Assembly: GCA_026392015.1 (NCBI GenBank)
Contig: JAPLCW010000185.1
Location: 1 to 64,000, forward strand
DNA: 64,000 nt
Reading direction: 5' to 3'
Source of the DNA: Candidatus Auribacterota bacterium
GTDB taxonomy: Bacteria > Auribacterota > Tritonobacteria > UBA1439
The notes beneath the pieces are model-generated. The model saw nothing but the letters and a program-made list of their open reading frames with translations. It was not told the DNA's origin and did no database searches. Positions 9,124-18,330 of the stretch are shown one piece after another; position 1 is the stretch's first letter, and the number at the start of each line of letters is the position of its first letter. Made by a program: the position numbers and the translations under genes.

Positions 9124-9199
9124 GGAGTTATCCACATGAGCCCGATGCCGAGCGCTTCTTGCAAAGCTCTGCGAGGCAAGGGCGATTGTGGGTAACTCC
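9124..9199. repeat. Stem-loop repeat bounded by ggagttatccaca / gtgggtaactcc
   Basis: A 76-bp segment whose ends are inverted repeats of ggagttaYcc. An inverted, slightly longer relative (86 bp) lies at 57262-57347 and shares the internal words gccgagcg and ttcttgcaaagct. It has no coding potential. The rest of 8978-9395 holds accgcggattgggcag-type repeat words and an AT-richer stretch leading to the promoter at 9396. Confidence 0.6.
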
Positions 9200-9395
9200 G
9201 GCTTTTAGCCAGAGCAGGTATCGCTTTTTTCGCATACTAGGCCTCCCTTAGCTCTGTACTACAGAGCTAAACTGGAAAGCCTTAAATATGCCAGGCTGTT
9301 AAAATTGCTCCTTTATTCATCTGATGGATAAACCAAGTTAAATTACGATCGGTAAAGCAAATAGTTTTATGCAAATTTAATTCCGATCGCTTGCC

Positions 9396-9424
9396 TTGAC
9401 AACCTCTATTTTTGGTGTCATAAT
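9396..9424 (+). promoter_or_regulatory. Sigma-70-type promoter
   Basis: A perfect -35 TTGACA (9396-9401), a 17-bp spacer and a near-perfect -10 CATAAT (9419-9424) lie 38 bp upstream of the start codon at 9463. The surrounding 150 bp is AT-rich relative to the genome. This is the best sigma-70 promoter I noticed in the window. Confidence 0.7.
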
Positions 9425-9462
9425 ATGTATGTCTGAAGGCAACGGACAGCGGGAGGAAACCC

Positions 9463-10050
9463 ATGAGTCAGAAACGAAACTGGATTGTTCCGGCAGTGTT
9501 AATCTCCGTTGGTGCGTGTGCGCTCTTCTTCAGCCTTGCCCTGCCGCGCCCCGGTGAATACCTGGTGTTGAACACGGTTGCCGATGGGAAGTATCGCCTC
9601 GGCGAAATGGTGACTGTGCACTGGAGCGCGAACCAGGAGATTCTCCGCGGCAGAAAAGTGGACGTTTGCTACGGTCTCGCGGAAGTCGAGCCGCCCTGGA
9701 ACGCCGGCCTCGTATCGGTAGGCGATCTTCTCTCCCGGAGCCGGGCCCTCTATTTCTTCAACGATGCCCTCCTCCCGACCCAATGGCAGGAGGGAATGCC
9801 GGTGCCCGTTGTGAAGGGGGTCTCGCTGGGATCTTATCCTGATGGTGCGATATTCTTTATCGTGACGCCCGAGATCGAATCCAAAACGATGATGTTCTGG
9901 GCAATATTCATCGATCACGCCACAGGGGAATTTATCGATCCCGTTCTCCCGGTCGCGACTTCATCGCATTTTGAAACACGCAATCCGGCGCGGCCGACCC
10001 CGGACCAGGTCTCGATCGACGGAGGGGACGTCGTCGGCCCGGGCAGATAG
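9463..10050 (+). CDS. Exported or membrane-anchored hypothetical protein
   Basis: A 195-residue protein with one N-terminal hydrophobic segment (residues 7-28, WIVPAVLISVGACALFFSLA) that could be an uncleaved anchor or signal. A predicted mostly-beta domain follows (GKYRLGEMVTVHWSAN, KVDVCYGLAEVE, GAIFFIVTPEIESKTMMFWAIFID). The ATG has a gggagg ribosome-binding site and a strong promoter upstream. I recognise no family. It is a single-gene unit, since the next gene begins 550 bases later. The beta-rich part loosely resembles extracytoplasmic domains of unknown function. Confidence 0.7.
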   Translation: MSQKRNWIVPAVLISVGACALFFSLALPRPGEYLVLNTVADGKYRLGEMVTVHWSANQEILRGRKVDVCYGLAEVEPPWNAGLVSVGDLLSRSRALYFFNDALLPTQWQEGMPVPVVKGVSLGSYPDGAIFFIVTPEIESKTMMFWAIFIDHATGEFIDPVLPVATSSHFETRNPARPTPDQVSIDGGDVVGPGR

Positions 10051-10602
10051 TTTTGCTCTCCCCCTGCTTCATCCGTTGTTGATCCGGACAAATAACACTC
10101 CCGTCCGACGCCTCGCGCGGCTCACCCGCCGGTCGAACAATCCCTGATACTGAAGCGCTACGCGCTGTCGTAAGGGATCAGTTTCGCTGGGGTCTGCTGA
10201 CTTTTCTCAGATATCCATATTTTTATTATAACCACGGATAACCACGGATGGACACTGTGGAAGGGGCGTCCTCGCCCCGATCGTCATTGTTGGAGGGCTC
10301 TCCCGACTTAATCGCGGCGAGGACACCCCTCCCACAACATATTCTTATATCGATAACTCAAAAGCTCTATTATCTTGATGTTGTATGACTTAATCACCCA
10401 ATCACCCAATCGCCTAATCACTGCTTTTGAATAGCTTGATAGCTAAATTGCTCTCCCCCCCCTCCCACAATTGACTCACGTGAGATAATCCGTGTCCATC
10501 CGTGTTCATCCGTGGTTTGTATTCCCCTGTGTAACTGAGGCTTTATGCGCTGCCCGATTCTCGGCTTGCCAAACATATCATGCTTGTCTATCATGTCATG
10601 CG
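10051..10602. other. Intergenic, repeat-filled
   Basis: There is no gene. Bases 10256-10475 form a diverged relative of the large repeat seen at 40247-40478 and 47027-47249, sharing ggggcgtcctcgccccgatcg, cattgttggagggct and the tail aattgctctcccccccc. Word repeats of the cccaatcacccaatcgcc type (10387-10427) and of the ccgtgttcatccgtgg type (10490-10517) also occur. The latter would encode the start of any longer version of the next gene. Confidence 0.6.
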
Positions 10603-13104
10603 ATGAAATTATTTGCCAATAAATGGATCGCCGTGATCCTCACACTACTCATCATCCTTACTGCTGTGATCATCCTTCACCTTTTTCTCATCGGCGGTAT
10701 AGAGGCGCGTCTCGGTGGTTCCGTTCTGGGGACAGGGAAGGTCAAGCTCAGCATCCACAAGCTCGGCCGGCCGTTTTTCCTGTTCCTGGTTCTTCTCATA
10801 CTTAAATTTATTCTCGCCCGGCCTGATCCCCTCCTGCATTTCAGGCGCTGGTTCGAACGCAACAGGCGGACCGTTGTGCTGGGACTCATGGTGCTGGTCG
10901 TTGCCTCAATCCCCCGTTTCTGCAATCTGGGAGGACACAGTGTTTCCGCCGATGAACTCCTGTGGATCGATAAAGGCAAAGAGATCATTGTACACTGGCG
11001 CGTCCATGAATTTAAGAGAGCGACGGCGAATCTCGCCCATCCCGGGATTGTGCCGGCGGCTCTTATCGGCGCGTCATATCTCTACCTGGGGAAAGATACA
11101 TCTCCATTCTCGTTCAATCTTGCGGATCCCGTGATCGCGGCGCGCCTGCCGATGGCGTTTCTGGGCGCGCTGACCTGCCTCCTCTTGTACCTCCTCACGC
11201 GCGCCCCGGTTGGCGACACGGTATCTTTTGGAGCGGCCTTTTTCCTTGCCCTCTTCCCCGAACACATCGCGGCCTCCCGCGTCGCGCAGCTCGATGGAAC
11301 GCTCTCTCTGTTCTTCATGCTTTCTCTCCTGTGCTACCTCAATTACACAAACCGGATGCTCACCGGATGGAAAGTGGCATCTGCGATATTCTTCGCTCTC
11401 GCCATGCTCACCAAGGTTCCCGCACTGCTGATTCCGATTATCCTCGCCTTCTGGAAGGCCTGCGCGTGCCTCTATGAGCGTCGCGAAAAACTCCGATTCT
11501 GGGAGGCAAGCGATCTCGGCTGGCTTGGCATCGGCTTCGGTGGATATTTTCTGCTCTTTACGAAACTGTGGTACGAACCGTATGAGAGCGTCTGGAGCGG
11601 GTACACATATGTGTCTCCCCTCGCGGCTGTGCTCAACCGGATAGTTGACTCAATCGCCTGCTGGCCCTGGCTACAGGCGGCGGCCGGTCTTGCCGTGGTG
11701 TATGCGCTCATCCTCATGGCGAAAAGGGCCGCGCGGGGCAGCGGCCGGAGGATAGGGAGATCCGTTCCTGGATTCCTCACGGTGGTGCTATGTATTCTCC
11801 TTTGCCTCGCTTTCATCCAGGTTCTGAAAAAGCCGATCCTAAATGAAATTCGTCACCTCTCCGCGATGCAGCGGGTCGGCGATATGGGACACATCAAATA
11901 CTGGATGGGCAGTGTCGTGTACGCCCCCCCGCGATGGTTTTATGCTTTCATGCTCTCGATACGCATGCAGCCGCTTATGCTCTTCTTCCTGGCTTTCGGC
12001 CTCGTCAGGTCGTGCGGCGTCGTGTGGCGGAGGGAGCGATCGTGGCAGGCATATCTGTTATTCCTCGCCGCATTCGCCATTTTTGCCGGGGTGATGAGCG
12101 GGGGGAACAAAATGGCAATACGGTATCTTACCCCCGTATTCCCGTTTGTGTGTCTCTTGTCGGGGGCAGGCTGTGCACATATTGCCGATTCCCTCGGCTC
12201 CCTCATTGCGCAGCGGGCGAATCCCGCAGGGATAGTTTTTGTTTTTTTGGCAGGTGTCTTGGCGGTCGGCGCTCTTGTTGTCCCGTTGCGAATCATCGCG
12301 CCGGATTATGATATCTACTGCAATTCTCTTGTCGGCGGGCCTGCGGGCGCCACCCGCTTCATCATGCCGGGCGGGGGAGTGGGGATACGGGAGGCAGTGG
12401 AGTTCATCAAGGCACACGCGAAAATGGAGGATGCGATCTTTGCCCTCGGGGTCCATGGGGAGGTTCGTTATTACTGGGAGCGTGCTGAGCCGCGCGATCC
12501 TTTCAGGGTACTCATCAATGACACGAAACCGCCCCACGTTGATTGGATCGTTATTCCGCTCACACAAAGATTGCGCTATCCTGATAACGCGATTATGAAG
12601 TTATCGAAGGCATTGCCTCCGGTGTATTCCGTGGTGCGATGCGGCGTTGACTTCATGGATGTCTACCGCGTGGAGGAGATGACCGCAACCGATGGGCGCC
12701 GCTACGAAGCGGAGGATCTCAAGTCCGATCTGGGGAAAGAGGTTGTCGATGATCGAGCCTTGAACGGCGGAGCGATCCGGGGAGAAGGGAACGGCCGGAC
12801 GGGGATGCTCCTCTACGGGCCGTATGAGCGTTATGGTCCCGGACAGTGGAGGGCGGTATTCAGGCTGAGGGGGGGGCTCGCGCCGGGGGGGGAGCCGATC
12901 GCTCGCATCTTGGTGTCGGGTGTATCGGCGGATGATGTTCTGGCCTCGCGGGAGTTACGCCAGGGGGATTTTCAAACCGGCGATGAGTATCGCGATTTCT
13001 TGATTGATTTTTCCCTGGACCATGCCCGCCGGCTCCAGTTCTGTGTGTATTCAACGGGGACGGCGGATGTATGGGTGGACAGGGTGACGGTTGAGAGGCG
13101 ATAG
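10603..13104 (+). CDS. GT-C family glycosyltransferase (PMT_2-like) with C-terminal soluble domain
   Basis: An 833-residue protein with two N-terminal helices, then a PMT_2-like core beginning near residue 90. Residues 112-124 (HSVSADELLWIDK) hold the D117/E118 pair expected at the GT-C active site, and HPG at 146-148 is also family-like. About eleven helices run to residue ~600. After the membrane part come a periplasmic region (EAVEFIKAHAKMEDAIFALG) and a beta-rich tail from about residue 700 that looks carbohydrate-binding (YEAEDLKSD..., FRLRGGLAPGG). I moved the start from the longest open frame (10492) to ATG 10603, because the first 37 codons derive from an intergenic repeat and the hydrophobic N-terminus begins here. 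It is a single transcription unit. Confidence 0.8.
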   Translation: MKLFANKWIAVILTLLIILTAVIILHLFLIGGIEARLGGSVLGTGKVKLSIHKLGRPFFLFLVLLILKFILARPDPLLHFRRWFERNRRTVVLGLMVLVVASIPRFCNLGGHSVSADELLWIDKGKEIIVHWRVHEFKRATANLAHPGIVPAALIGASYLYLGKDTSPFSFNLADPVIAARLPMAFLGALTCLLLYLLTRAPVGDTVSFGAAFFLALFPEHIAASRVAQLDGTLSLFFMLSLLCYLNYTNRMLTGWKVASAIFFALAMLTKVPALLIPIILAFWKACACLYERREKLRFWEASDLGWLGIGFGGYFLLFTKLWYEPYESVWSGYTYVSPLAAVLNRIVDSIACWPWLQAAAGLAVVYALILMAKRAARGSGRRIGRSVPGFLTVVLCILLCLAFIQVLKKPILNEIRHLSAMQRVGDMGHIKYWMGSVVYAPPRWFYAFMLSIRMQPLMLFFLAFGLVRSCGVVWRRERSWQAYLLFLAAFAIFAGVMSGGNKMAIRYLTPVFPFVCLLSGAGCAHIADSLGSLIAQRANPAGIVFVFLAGVLAVGALVVPLRIIAPDYDIYCNSLVGGPAGATRFIMPGGGVGIREAVEFIKAHAKMEDAIFALGVHGEVRYYWERAEPRDPFRVLINDTKPPHVDWIVIPLTQRLRYPDNAIMKLSKALPPVYSVVRCGVDFMDVYRVEEMTATDGRRYEAEDLKSDLGKEVVDDRALNGGAIRGEGNGRTGMLLYGPYERYGPGQWRAVFRLRGGLAPGGEPIARILVSGVSADDVLASRELRQGDFQTGDEYRDFLIDFSLDHARRLQFCVYSTGTADVWVDRVTVERR

Positions 13105-13453
13105 AGTATGTGTTCCGGGATCCTGAGGTTCCTGGCCTGGATTATTCACGAGGCGCCCGTATTAAAAGGGGCGTAACCACTGAGGGCATTGAATATACTG
13201 AATGTTTGGACGCAGATTTGCGCAGATGAACGCAGATCAACAAAAGAAGCAGCGTGAACCCTTGAAGTTTTCACCTCACACTGTCTTTGTATCTGCGCGT
13301 TCTGCGTTCATCTGCGTTCTGAATAGCGATTAGGATATCAATGGGATGGTTTTTTGAACCGTTCAGTGTCCTCAGCGTCTTCAGTGGTTAAAAGCGTGTA
13401 GTCTGTTGTGCTATTGGGCAGGTATGTCAGTTTTTAGTTGGTGAATAGGTCAG
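13105..13453. other. Intergenic, repeat words only
   Basis: No gene is visible. It holds the words cgcagatttgcgcagatg, aacgcagatcaac and ctgcgttcatctgcg as a loose inverted pair (13200-13320), and a cctcagcgtcttcagtggtt-type word (13370-13390). Confidence 0.5.
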
Positions 13454-13607
13454 GCTAGTGTCTTGTCTCAGAAATATCTCGCATATGTTTGTCATTGCGA
13501 GCGAAAGCGAAGCAATCCCAACTCGTTGTTATCAAATAGATTGCTTCGTCGCTTTGCTCCTCGCAATGACATGAGTAAGACGTGTTATTTCCGGGACACC
13601 ACACTAG
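13454..13607. repeat. MITE-like element with CTAG ends
   Basis: A 154-bp element bounded by inverted repeats: left ctagtgtcttgtctcagaaa, right the complement of ctagtgtggtgtcccggaaa. CTAG lies at both extreme ends. The interior holds gtcattgcgagc...ctcgcaatgac, an inner palindrome shared with the elements at 30415 and 37607, although the terminal repeats differ from theirs. It is non-coding. Confidence 0.75.
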
Positions 13608-13680
13608 GTTATAATATTTTTTAAATTCGTGAAATTCGTCCTATTCGTGGTTAAGAACCTCTTTTAACAGGGCAGGCGAA

Positions 13681-15819
13681 ATGCGCACCGTTGCTATTTG
13701 GATCTTCATCGTTCTCCTTCTTGTGTACCTTTATTGTCTCGCCCCCAACTGGGGGGCGATGACGCTCTTCAACACCTGGGATGGCCTCGAGTATGTAATC
13801 ACTTCCTGTCTTCTCGGCATAGATCATCCTCCCGGCCATCCGTTCTACCTCCTCCTCTGCAAGCTTTTCTCCCTTCTTCCCACGAACGATCCTGCCTGGA
13901 ATATAAACTTTCTGTCCGCGTTTTCCGGGGCAGCCGCGGTGATGGTTCTATTTATCGCGATCGTCGAGTTGCTGCGGCCGTTCGGTAAGGGGACCGGCAG
14001 CATCCTCACATCGCTTGCGGTGAGCCTGACGTTCGCATTTTCCTATGTGTTCTGGAGCCATTGCGAGATTCCGGAGGTGCACACGCTCCAGCTCGCGCTT
14101 ACCGGCGCCTGTGTCTGGGCGCTGCTGAAATGGCATAGAGGCGGAAGAGACGCCTGGCTCTATGCCGCGGCGCTCTTTCTCGCCGTCGGCATCGGTGTCA
14201 ACATACTCGCTGATCTGGCGCTCCTGATCCCGGTGGCCATTCTGGTCATTTTCTCTCTCCGGTTGAAAAGGCGCCTCGCCCCAGGGGTGATTGCCGTGGC
14301 GATACTGTGCACCGGTTTTATCCCGTATATCTATTATCCGCTGCGCATCGCGCATGGTCCCTTCTACAGCCATCCGATGAACTATCTCGGCCCGTACGAG
14401 ATGGGCACAGCCGCCTGGTATCGCTGGTATATCATGGGTAAGGCATGGACCGGCGGCCAGATGTTTTTCCTCAATCGCGTGGCGGGAAACATACCGCTCT
14501 ACCTGAGGTTTGGGTTCAGGGATCTAGGGCCCCCTCTCTTCATCCTCTCCCTCTTCGGTATTCTTCTCTCTCTGCGTGAATCAGTGGGCCTCTTCAGAGT
14601 TGTCGGGCCCGAGGACCGGGCATCGGCGGGGGAAAGGGCGGTTCTCCCCTTCCTCCTCCTGCTTTTTGCCTTTTCCCTCCTTCCGGAGATATCGATCCAC
14701 GACCCGAGCAATCCGAGGGCCGTAAACTACCTCCAGAATTTCTTCCTCCCCTCGCTCTATCTTCTCTCCCTGCTCGGCGCATGGGGCGCGATGAGCCTGT
14801 ACGGTGCAATCCGGTCGAAGGCGAAAGAGGGAGCCATGGTTCTCCTCGCGGTTCTTCTCGCAGTCCCCGTCTATCAGTGTTTTGCGAATGCCGGGTCCTG
14901 CGACCTAAGGGGGCAGGAGTGCGCCTACACGCTGTCGCTGAGGACGCTCGAACAGATTCCGAGGGGATCGGTAATCGTCTCAAAACTCGTGTACGGGATG
15001 GTGGTGGAGTCTTTTACCAAAGTCGAGCACAGGATCCCGGCCGGCGATGTTTCCCTGCTCGACCCCGAGGTCGTGGCGAGGAGGCTCGCGAAGGAATCGC
15101 AGGCGAAGGATCTTTTTGACCGCAAGAACAAAGCGCTGCTGCATGACGTGCAGCGGATTGTGGGGGAGGGGAGATCCGTTTTCCTTGCGGGGGATATTGT
15201 CGATGAGGACAAATCGCCGGAGAAACTCCTTCTCTCCGACCTGGAGCTCGAGCGGTGGAATGAGAAACTCTCTCCCTCTGAGTTGCGCCTCGTCTATCCT
15301 CGGGAACTCTACCTTTACCGCGTCACCGGTGTCAGGGCGGCCACTCCGGTTGAATCCCTCCCCGCGGGTCTTCAGAAGGGAAGCGCAAACGACGGGAAAT
15401 TCGCCAACGGCGTTGAACTCCTTGGCTTTCTCCCGGCGGCGCCCGACCGGAGGATCAGGGAGGATATCCTGAGCCTCGATCTCTTCTGGAAGGGTTCGAG
15501 GCGTGTCGGGGGGGATCTCTACATTGGAGTGATCTTCCTTGACGGCGCGATGAGACGCATCGGTGAAGCGTGCTGGCATACGCTCGGCGGTTCTTTCGGG
15601 GCGGCGTCCTGGAAGGAGGGAGAGCTTATCCGCGAGAAGGTGAATATCTTTCCCCCGCCGCTCCCTCCGGGAAGATACTTCATGGCGCTCGGGATAGTGG
15701 ATGAGAAGGGCAGGGAAGTCAAGTATCTGCCCCCCGACTCTTCTATTACGGGGCGCGCATTTGACTACGTGCTGCTCGCCCCATTTGAAATGGGAGCCAT
15801 GCCGTACACGGAACAGTAA
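13681..15819 (+). CDS. DUF2723-type membrane glycosyltransferase-like protein
   Basis: A 712-residue protein. The N-terminus has W-D-G-L-E-Y (W33, D34) and LGIDHPPGHPFYLLLCKLFSLLP (residues 45-67), the signature of DUF2723 proteins, which have GT-C topology and are linked to protein O-mannosylation in Bacteroidetes. FSYVFWSHCEIPEVHTLQ around residue 120-137 is the second family motif. About ten helices are followed by a periplasmic region from ~410 and a beta domain from ~555 (VELLGFLPAAPDRRI...DLFWKG). The start ATG follows the repeat-rich gap. The stop is 3 bases before the ATG of the O-antigen-ligase gene, so the two are co-transcribed and probably act on the same glycan. Confidence 0.85.
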   Translation: MRTVAIWIFIVLLLVYLYCLAPNWGAMTLFNTWDGLEYVITSCLLGIDHPPGHPFYLLLCKLFSLLPTNDPAWNINFLSAFSGAAAVMVLFIAIVELLRPFGKGTGSILTSLAVSLTFAFSYVFWSHCEIPEVHTLQLALTGACVWALLKWHRGGRDAWLYAAALFLAVGIGVNILADLALLIPVAILVIFSLRLKRRLAPGVIAVAILCTGFIPYIYYPLRIAHGPFYSHPMNYLGPYEMGTAAWYRWYIMGKAWTGGQMFFLNRVAGNIPLYLRFGFRDLGPPLFILSLFGILLSLRESVGLFRVVGPEDRASAGERAVLPFLLLLFAFSLLPEISIHDPSNPRAVNYLQNFFLPSLYLLSLLGAWGAMSLYGAIRSKAKEGAMVLLAVLLAVPVYQCFANAGSCDLRGQECAYTLSLRTLEQIPRGSVIVSKLVYGMVVESFTKVEHRIPAGDVSLLDPEVVARRLAKESQAKDLFDRKNKALLHDVQRIVGEGRSVFLAGDIVDEDKSPEKLLLSDLELERWNEKLSPSELRLVYPRELYLYRVTGVRAATPVESLPAGLQKGSANDGKFANGVELLGFLPAAPDRRIREDILSLDLFWKGSRRVGGDLYIGVIFLDGAMRRIGEACWHTLGGSFGAASWKEGELIREKVNIFPPPLPPGRYFMALGIVDEKGREVKYLPPDSSITGRAFDYVLLAPFEMGAMPYTEQ

Positions 15820-15822
15820 TCC

Positions 15823-18075
15823 ATGAAGTCTCCAGTGCAAGGGGATTCGATCGCCCCCCTCACGCGGTTTTCCGCGTGGTGCAGCGTCACCTGTGTCTCT
15901 ATCCTCCTGCTGCTCGTCCCCTTCGCCTGGTGGCCCAAAGATCTCTACGGCCTTATCAAATGGGTTGTGATAGACATCGCGGTGATTGTCGCGGTATCGG
16001 TCTGGCTCGCATCGTCTTTCTTTGAAGGGGTGTTCACCTTCCGCCGGAACGCTCTCAATCTCCCGCTCGCCCTCTTCATCTTCTGGTCCTCGCTCTCGCT
16101 GTGGATGGGCCCGGACCGCTACTACGTTGTGAAGAGGATGCATGAGCTGCTGCTCCTCGGCCTCCTCTACCTGTCCCTGACATTCTCGCTCACGACGCGC
16201 GGAAGGAGGATTTTCCTTTCCGCGGCCGCGCTCTCGGGGCTCACCGCGATTTCAGTCCTCGGGATCGCGCACTACTTCGGATTTTTTCCCGTCGAGAGTC
16301 CGTGGGGCGGGGGGCTCGGGAGGCGTGTGTACGCCACCATGCTCAATCCGAACTTCCTCGCGGATTTTATCGTGGGTCTCTTCCCGCTCGCCCTCTGCTT
16401 TTTTATCTTCAGTTGCCGCCGAAAGGCCGTTGCCGCGCTCGCGGCGATCGTGATGCTCGTATCGTTTCTCTGCCTCCTGTTCACGGTGTCGTGGGGCGGA
16501 CTGCTCGGATGGTCACTCTCCGTCGTTGTGTGTATTTCTCTCGCCTTCGGAAAGCGCAGGGAGCACGTGCAGGCGGAAAGGCTCGTTGCGATTCTCCTCG
16601 TTCTCGTACTGATGGGGGGAGTATTTCTCGCGATGAACAAGGGGACCGTGGCTGCTGATTATTCCGGGATGAAGTACCGCGTGTTGTACTGGAGGGCGTC
16701 GCTCAGGATGATAGAGGAGAGGCCGCTTTTCGGTTTCGGGCTCAACAGCTTCCAGCCCTATATCCCCAGGTACCTGACAGAGGTAATCTCCTCAGACATG
16801 AAGAGCGGGGTCTTCGATCGAAAAGGGTATGTCACCGTCTACGAAGGGGTGTACGCGCATGATGAGTACCTTGCGATCTGGATCGAGCTCGGCATCGTCG
16901 GTCTCCTCCTCTTCCTCTGGCTTGTCATCCGCTTCTATCTTCAGGCGCGCAGGAATCTCTCGATGGATCCATCTGAGGAGGAGATCGCGATTCAGGTGGG
17001 GGCTATGTGCGGCATCGCCGCGCTCCTCGCGCAGAGCATCTTCAACTATCCGCTGCGCGTGCCCGCGTCGACCGTGAGCATCGCACTGCTTCTGGCATTT
17101 GTGGGTTCCGGTTCGTCGAGCCGCGCACGGAGTTTCCATCTCTCCATGGTCCCGGGGAGCGTGAGGGGGATCCTCGCGCTTTTGCTGCTGTTGTGCGCGG
17201 CATTTCTCATTCCCCGTACGGCTCGACCGCTCATAGGCGAGAGACTGTATGTGGAAGCCCGCTACGCCTCCTACAGGAAGGACTGGCCGGCGGTGCGGGA
17301 GCGGTGCCGCGCCGCGCTCGACTATCCGGTCACCGAGCCGGAGATGTTCGATCTCCTGGGAGAGACCGAGGAGCGTCTCGGGTTGTTCGCAGACGCGATA
17401 TGGGATTTTCAGCGAAAGCTCGATCTCAAACCGTTCGACTCGTACGCACACCTGAAGCTCGGAGCCCTCTACGACCGGCTCGGCATGGAACGGCAGGCGG
17501 TATCGCACCTCGAGGAAGCGATCGCCCTGGAGCGGCATGATTCCGCGGAGGGGAGAGAACGTCTCGCGGAGATTTTGGGGCGGCATGGGCGGTGGGACGA
17601 AGCGGTGAGGCTGCTGAAGGAGGATCTTCCGCATCACGGGCGGGAGTGGATGCTGAGGAATTCACTGGGGATTGCCTATGCCGTTCGGGGCGACAGGGAA
17701 TCTGCCGCGCGCGAGTTTCTCGCAGTAAAGGAACTGGGAGGGGGGGACGTCGCCGGGTATAATATGCGTGTGCTTCGGAGCCGGGCGGAGTCAAAGAATG
17801 GTCCTGGGCAAATGGAGTCATTACTCATCGGCCCATCAGGCAACGACTGGGTCAACGCCCGGATCGAGCGGGGGCGCGAGGCCGTCCGGAGAGGAGCCTA
17901 TGAGGTTGCGGGGCAGGACTTCCAGAGCGTCCTCGGCCGCTACCCGGACTATGTCCCCGCCATGTCGAATATGGGGATTTACTATTTGAAGACCGGACAG
18001 GCGGATCGGGCGACTGTGACATGGGATGCTGCGCGCCGTATCGATCCGGGGTTCACAATCGAGATTCCTCGATGA
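15823..18075 (+). CDS. O-antigen ligase/polymerase family protein with C-terminal TPR domain
   Basis: A 750-residue protein. The first ~450 residues hold about twelve helices with the Wzy_C/WaaL pattern: MLNPNFLADFIVG (N175 region), RPLFGFGLNSFQPYIP and the large periplasmic loop ending AHDEYLAIWIELGIVG (H346). These enzymes join polyprenyl-linked glycans to each other or to an acceptor at the periplasmic face. Residues ~470-750 are helical tandem repeats of TPR type (LLGETEERLGLFADAIWDFQRKLDLKPFDSYAHLKLGALYDRLG), expected to bind partner proteins. Ligases with TPR tails are common in environmental bacteria. It lies 3 bases after the DUF2723 gene. Its acceptor, lipid or protein, is not determinable. 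Confidence 0.88.
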   Translation: MKSPVQGDSIAPLTRFSAWCSVTCVSILLLLVPFAWWPKDLYGLIKWVVIDIAVIVAVSVWLASSFFEGVFTFRRNALNLPLALFIFWSSLSLWMGPDRYYVVKRMHELLLLGLLYLSLTFSLTTRGRRIFLSAAALSGLTAISVLGIAHYFGFFPVESPWGGGLGRRVYATMLNPNFLADFIVGLFPLALCFFIFSCRRKAVAALAAIVMLVSFLCLLFTVSWGGLLGWSLSVVVCISLAFGKRREHVQAERLVAILLVLVLMGGVFLAMNKGTVAADYSGMKYRVLYWRASLRMIEERPLFGFGLNSFQPYIPRYLTEVISSDMKSGVFDRKGYVTVYEGVYAHDEYLAIWIELGIVGLLLFLWLVIRFYLQARRNLSMDPSEEEIAIQVGAMCGIAALLAQSIFNYPLRVPASTVSIALLLAFVGSGSSSRARSFHLSMVPGSVRGILALLLLLCAAFLIPRTARPLIGERLYVEARYASYRKDWPAVRERCRAALDYPVTEPEMFDLLGETEERLGLFADAIWDFQRKLDLKPFDSYAHLKLGALYDRLGMERQAVSHLEEAIALERHDSAEGRERLAEILGRHGRWDEAVRLLKEDLPHHGREWMLRNSLGIAYAVRGDRESAAREFLAVKELGGGDVAGYNMRVLRSRAESKNGPGQMESLLIGPSGNDWVNARIERGREAVRRGAYEVAGQDFQSVLGRYPDYVPAMSNMGIYYLKTGQADRATVTWDAARRIDPGFTIEIPR

Positions 18076-18330
18076 AATCAATTTAAGAACTAATCCGGAC
18101 GCAGATTTGCGCAGATACACGCAGATTAATAACAGCAGCGAGGGACTAGTAGTTAGGGATTAGGGAAAGTGGAACTGAAATGCGGTAGCTGGATATTAGT
18201 TGCCGGGTGCTAAGGATAATGTCCCAGAAATAGAGCATTCTCCCTAATACCTAACTACCAACCCCTAACTACTGAATGTAGTCTGCGTCCATCTGCGTCC
18301 TGTGGCTGGCATTTACTGGAGTTTCTAAGA
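18076..18330. repeat. Short inverted repeat of tagttagggattaggg type
   Basis: actagtagttagggattagg at 18146-18165 is mirrored by ccctaatacctaactacc and cccctaactactg (about 18242-18276), so the gap can fold. ctgcgtccatctgcgtcc and gcgcagatacacgcag words flank it. There is no coding signal. Confidence 0.5.

Noticed and set aside
10492-10602. 37-codon N-terminal extension of the 10603 protein
   Set aside because: The codons come from the ccgtgttcatccgtgg repeat words. The hydrophobic N-terminus begins at ATG 10603.
14980-16143. 387-codon open frame on the minus strand
   Set aside because: Antisense to the DUF2723 and O-antigen-ligase genes, low-complexity charged product, no ribosome site.
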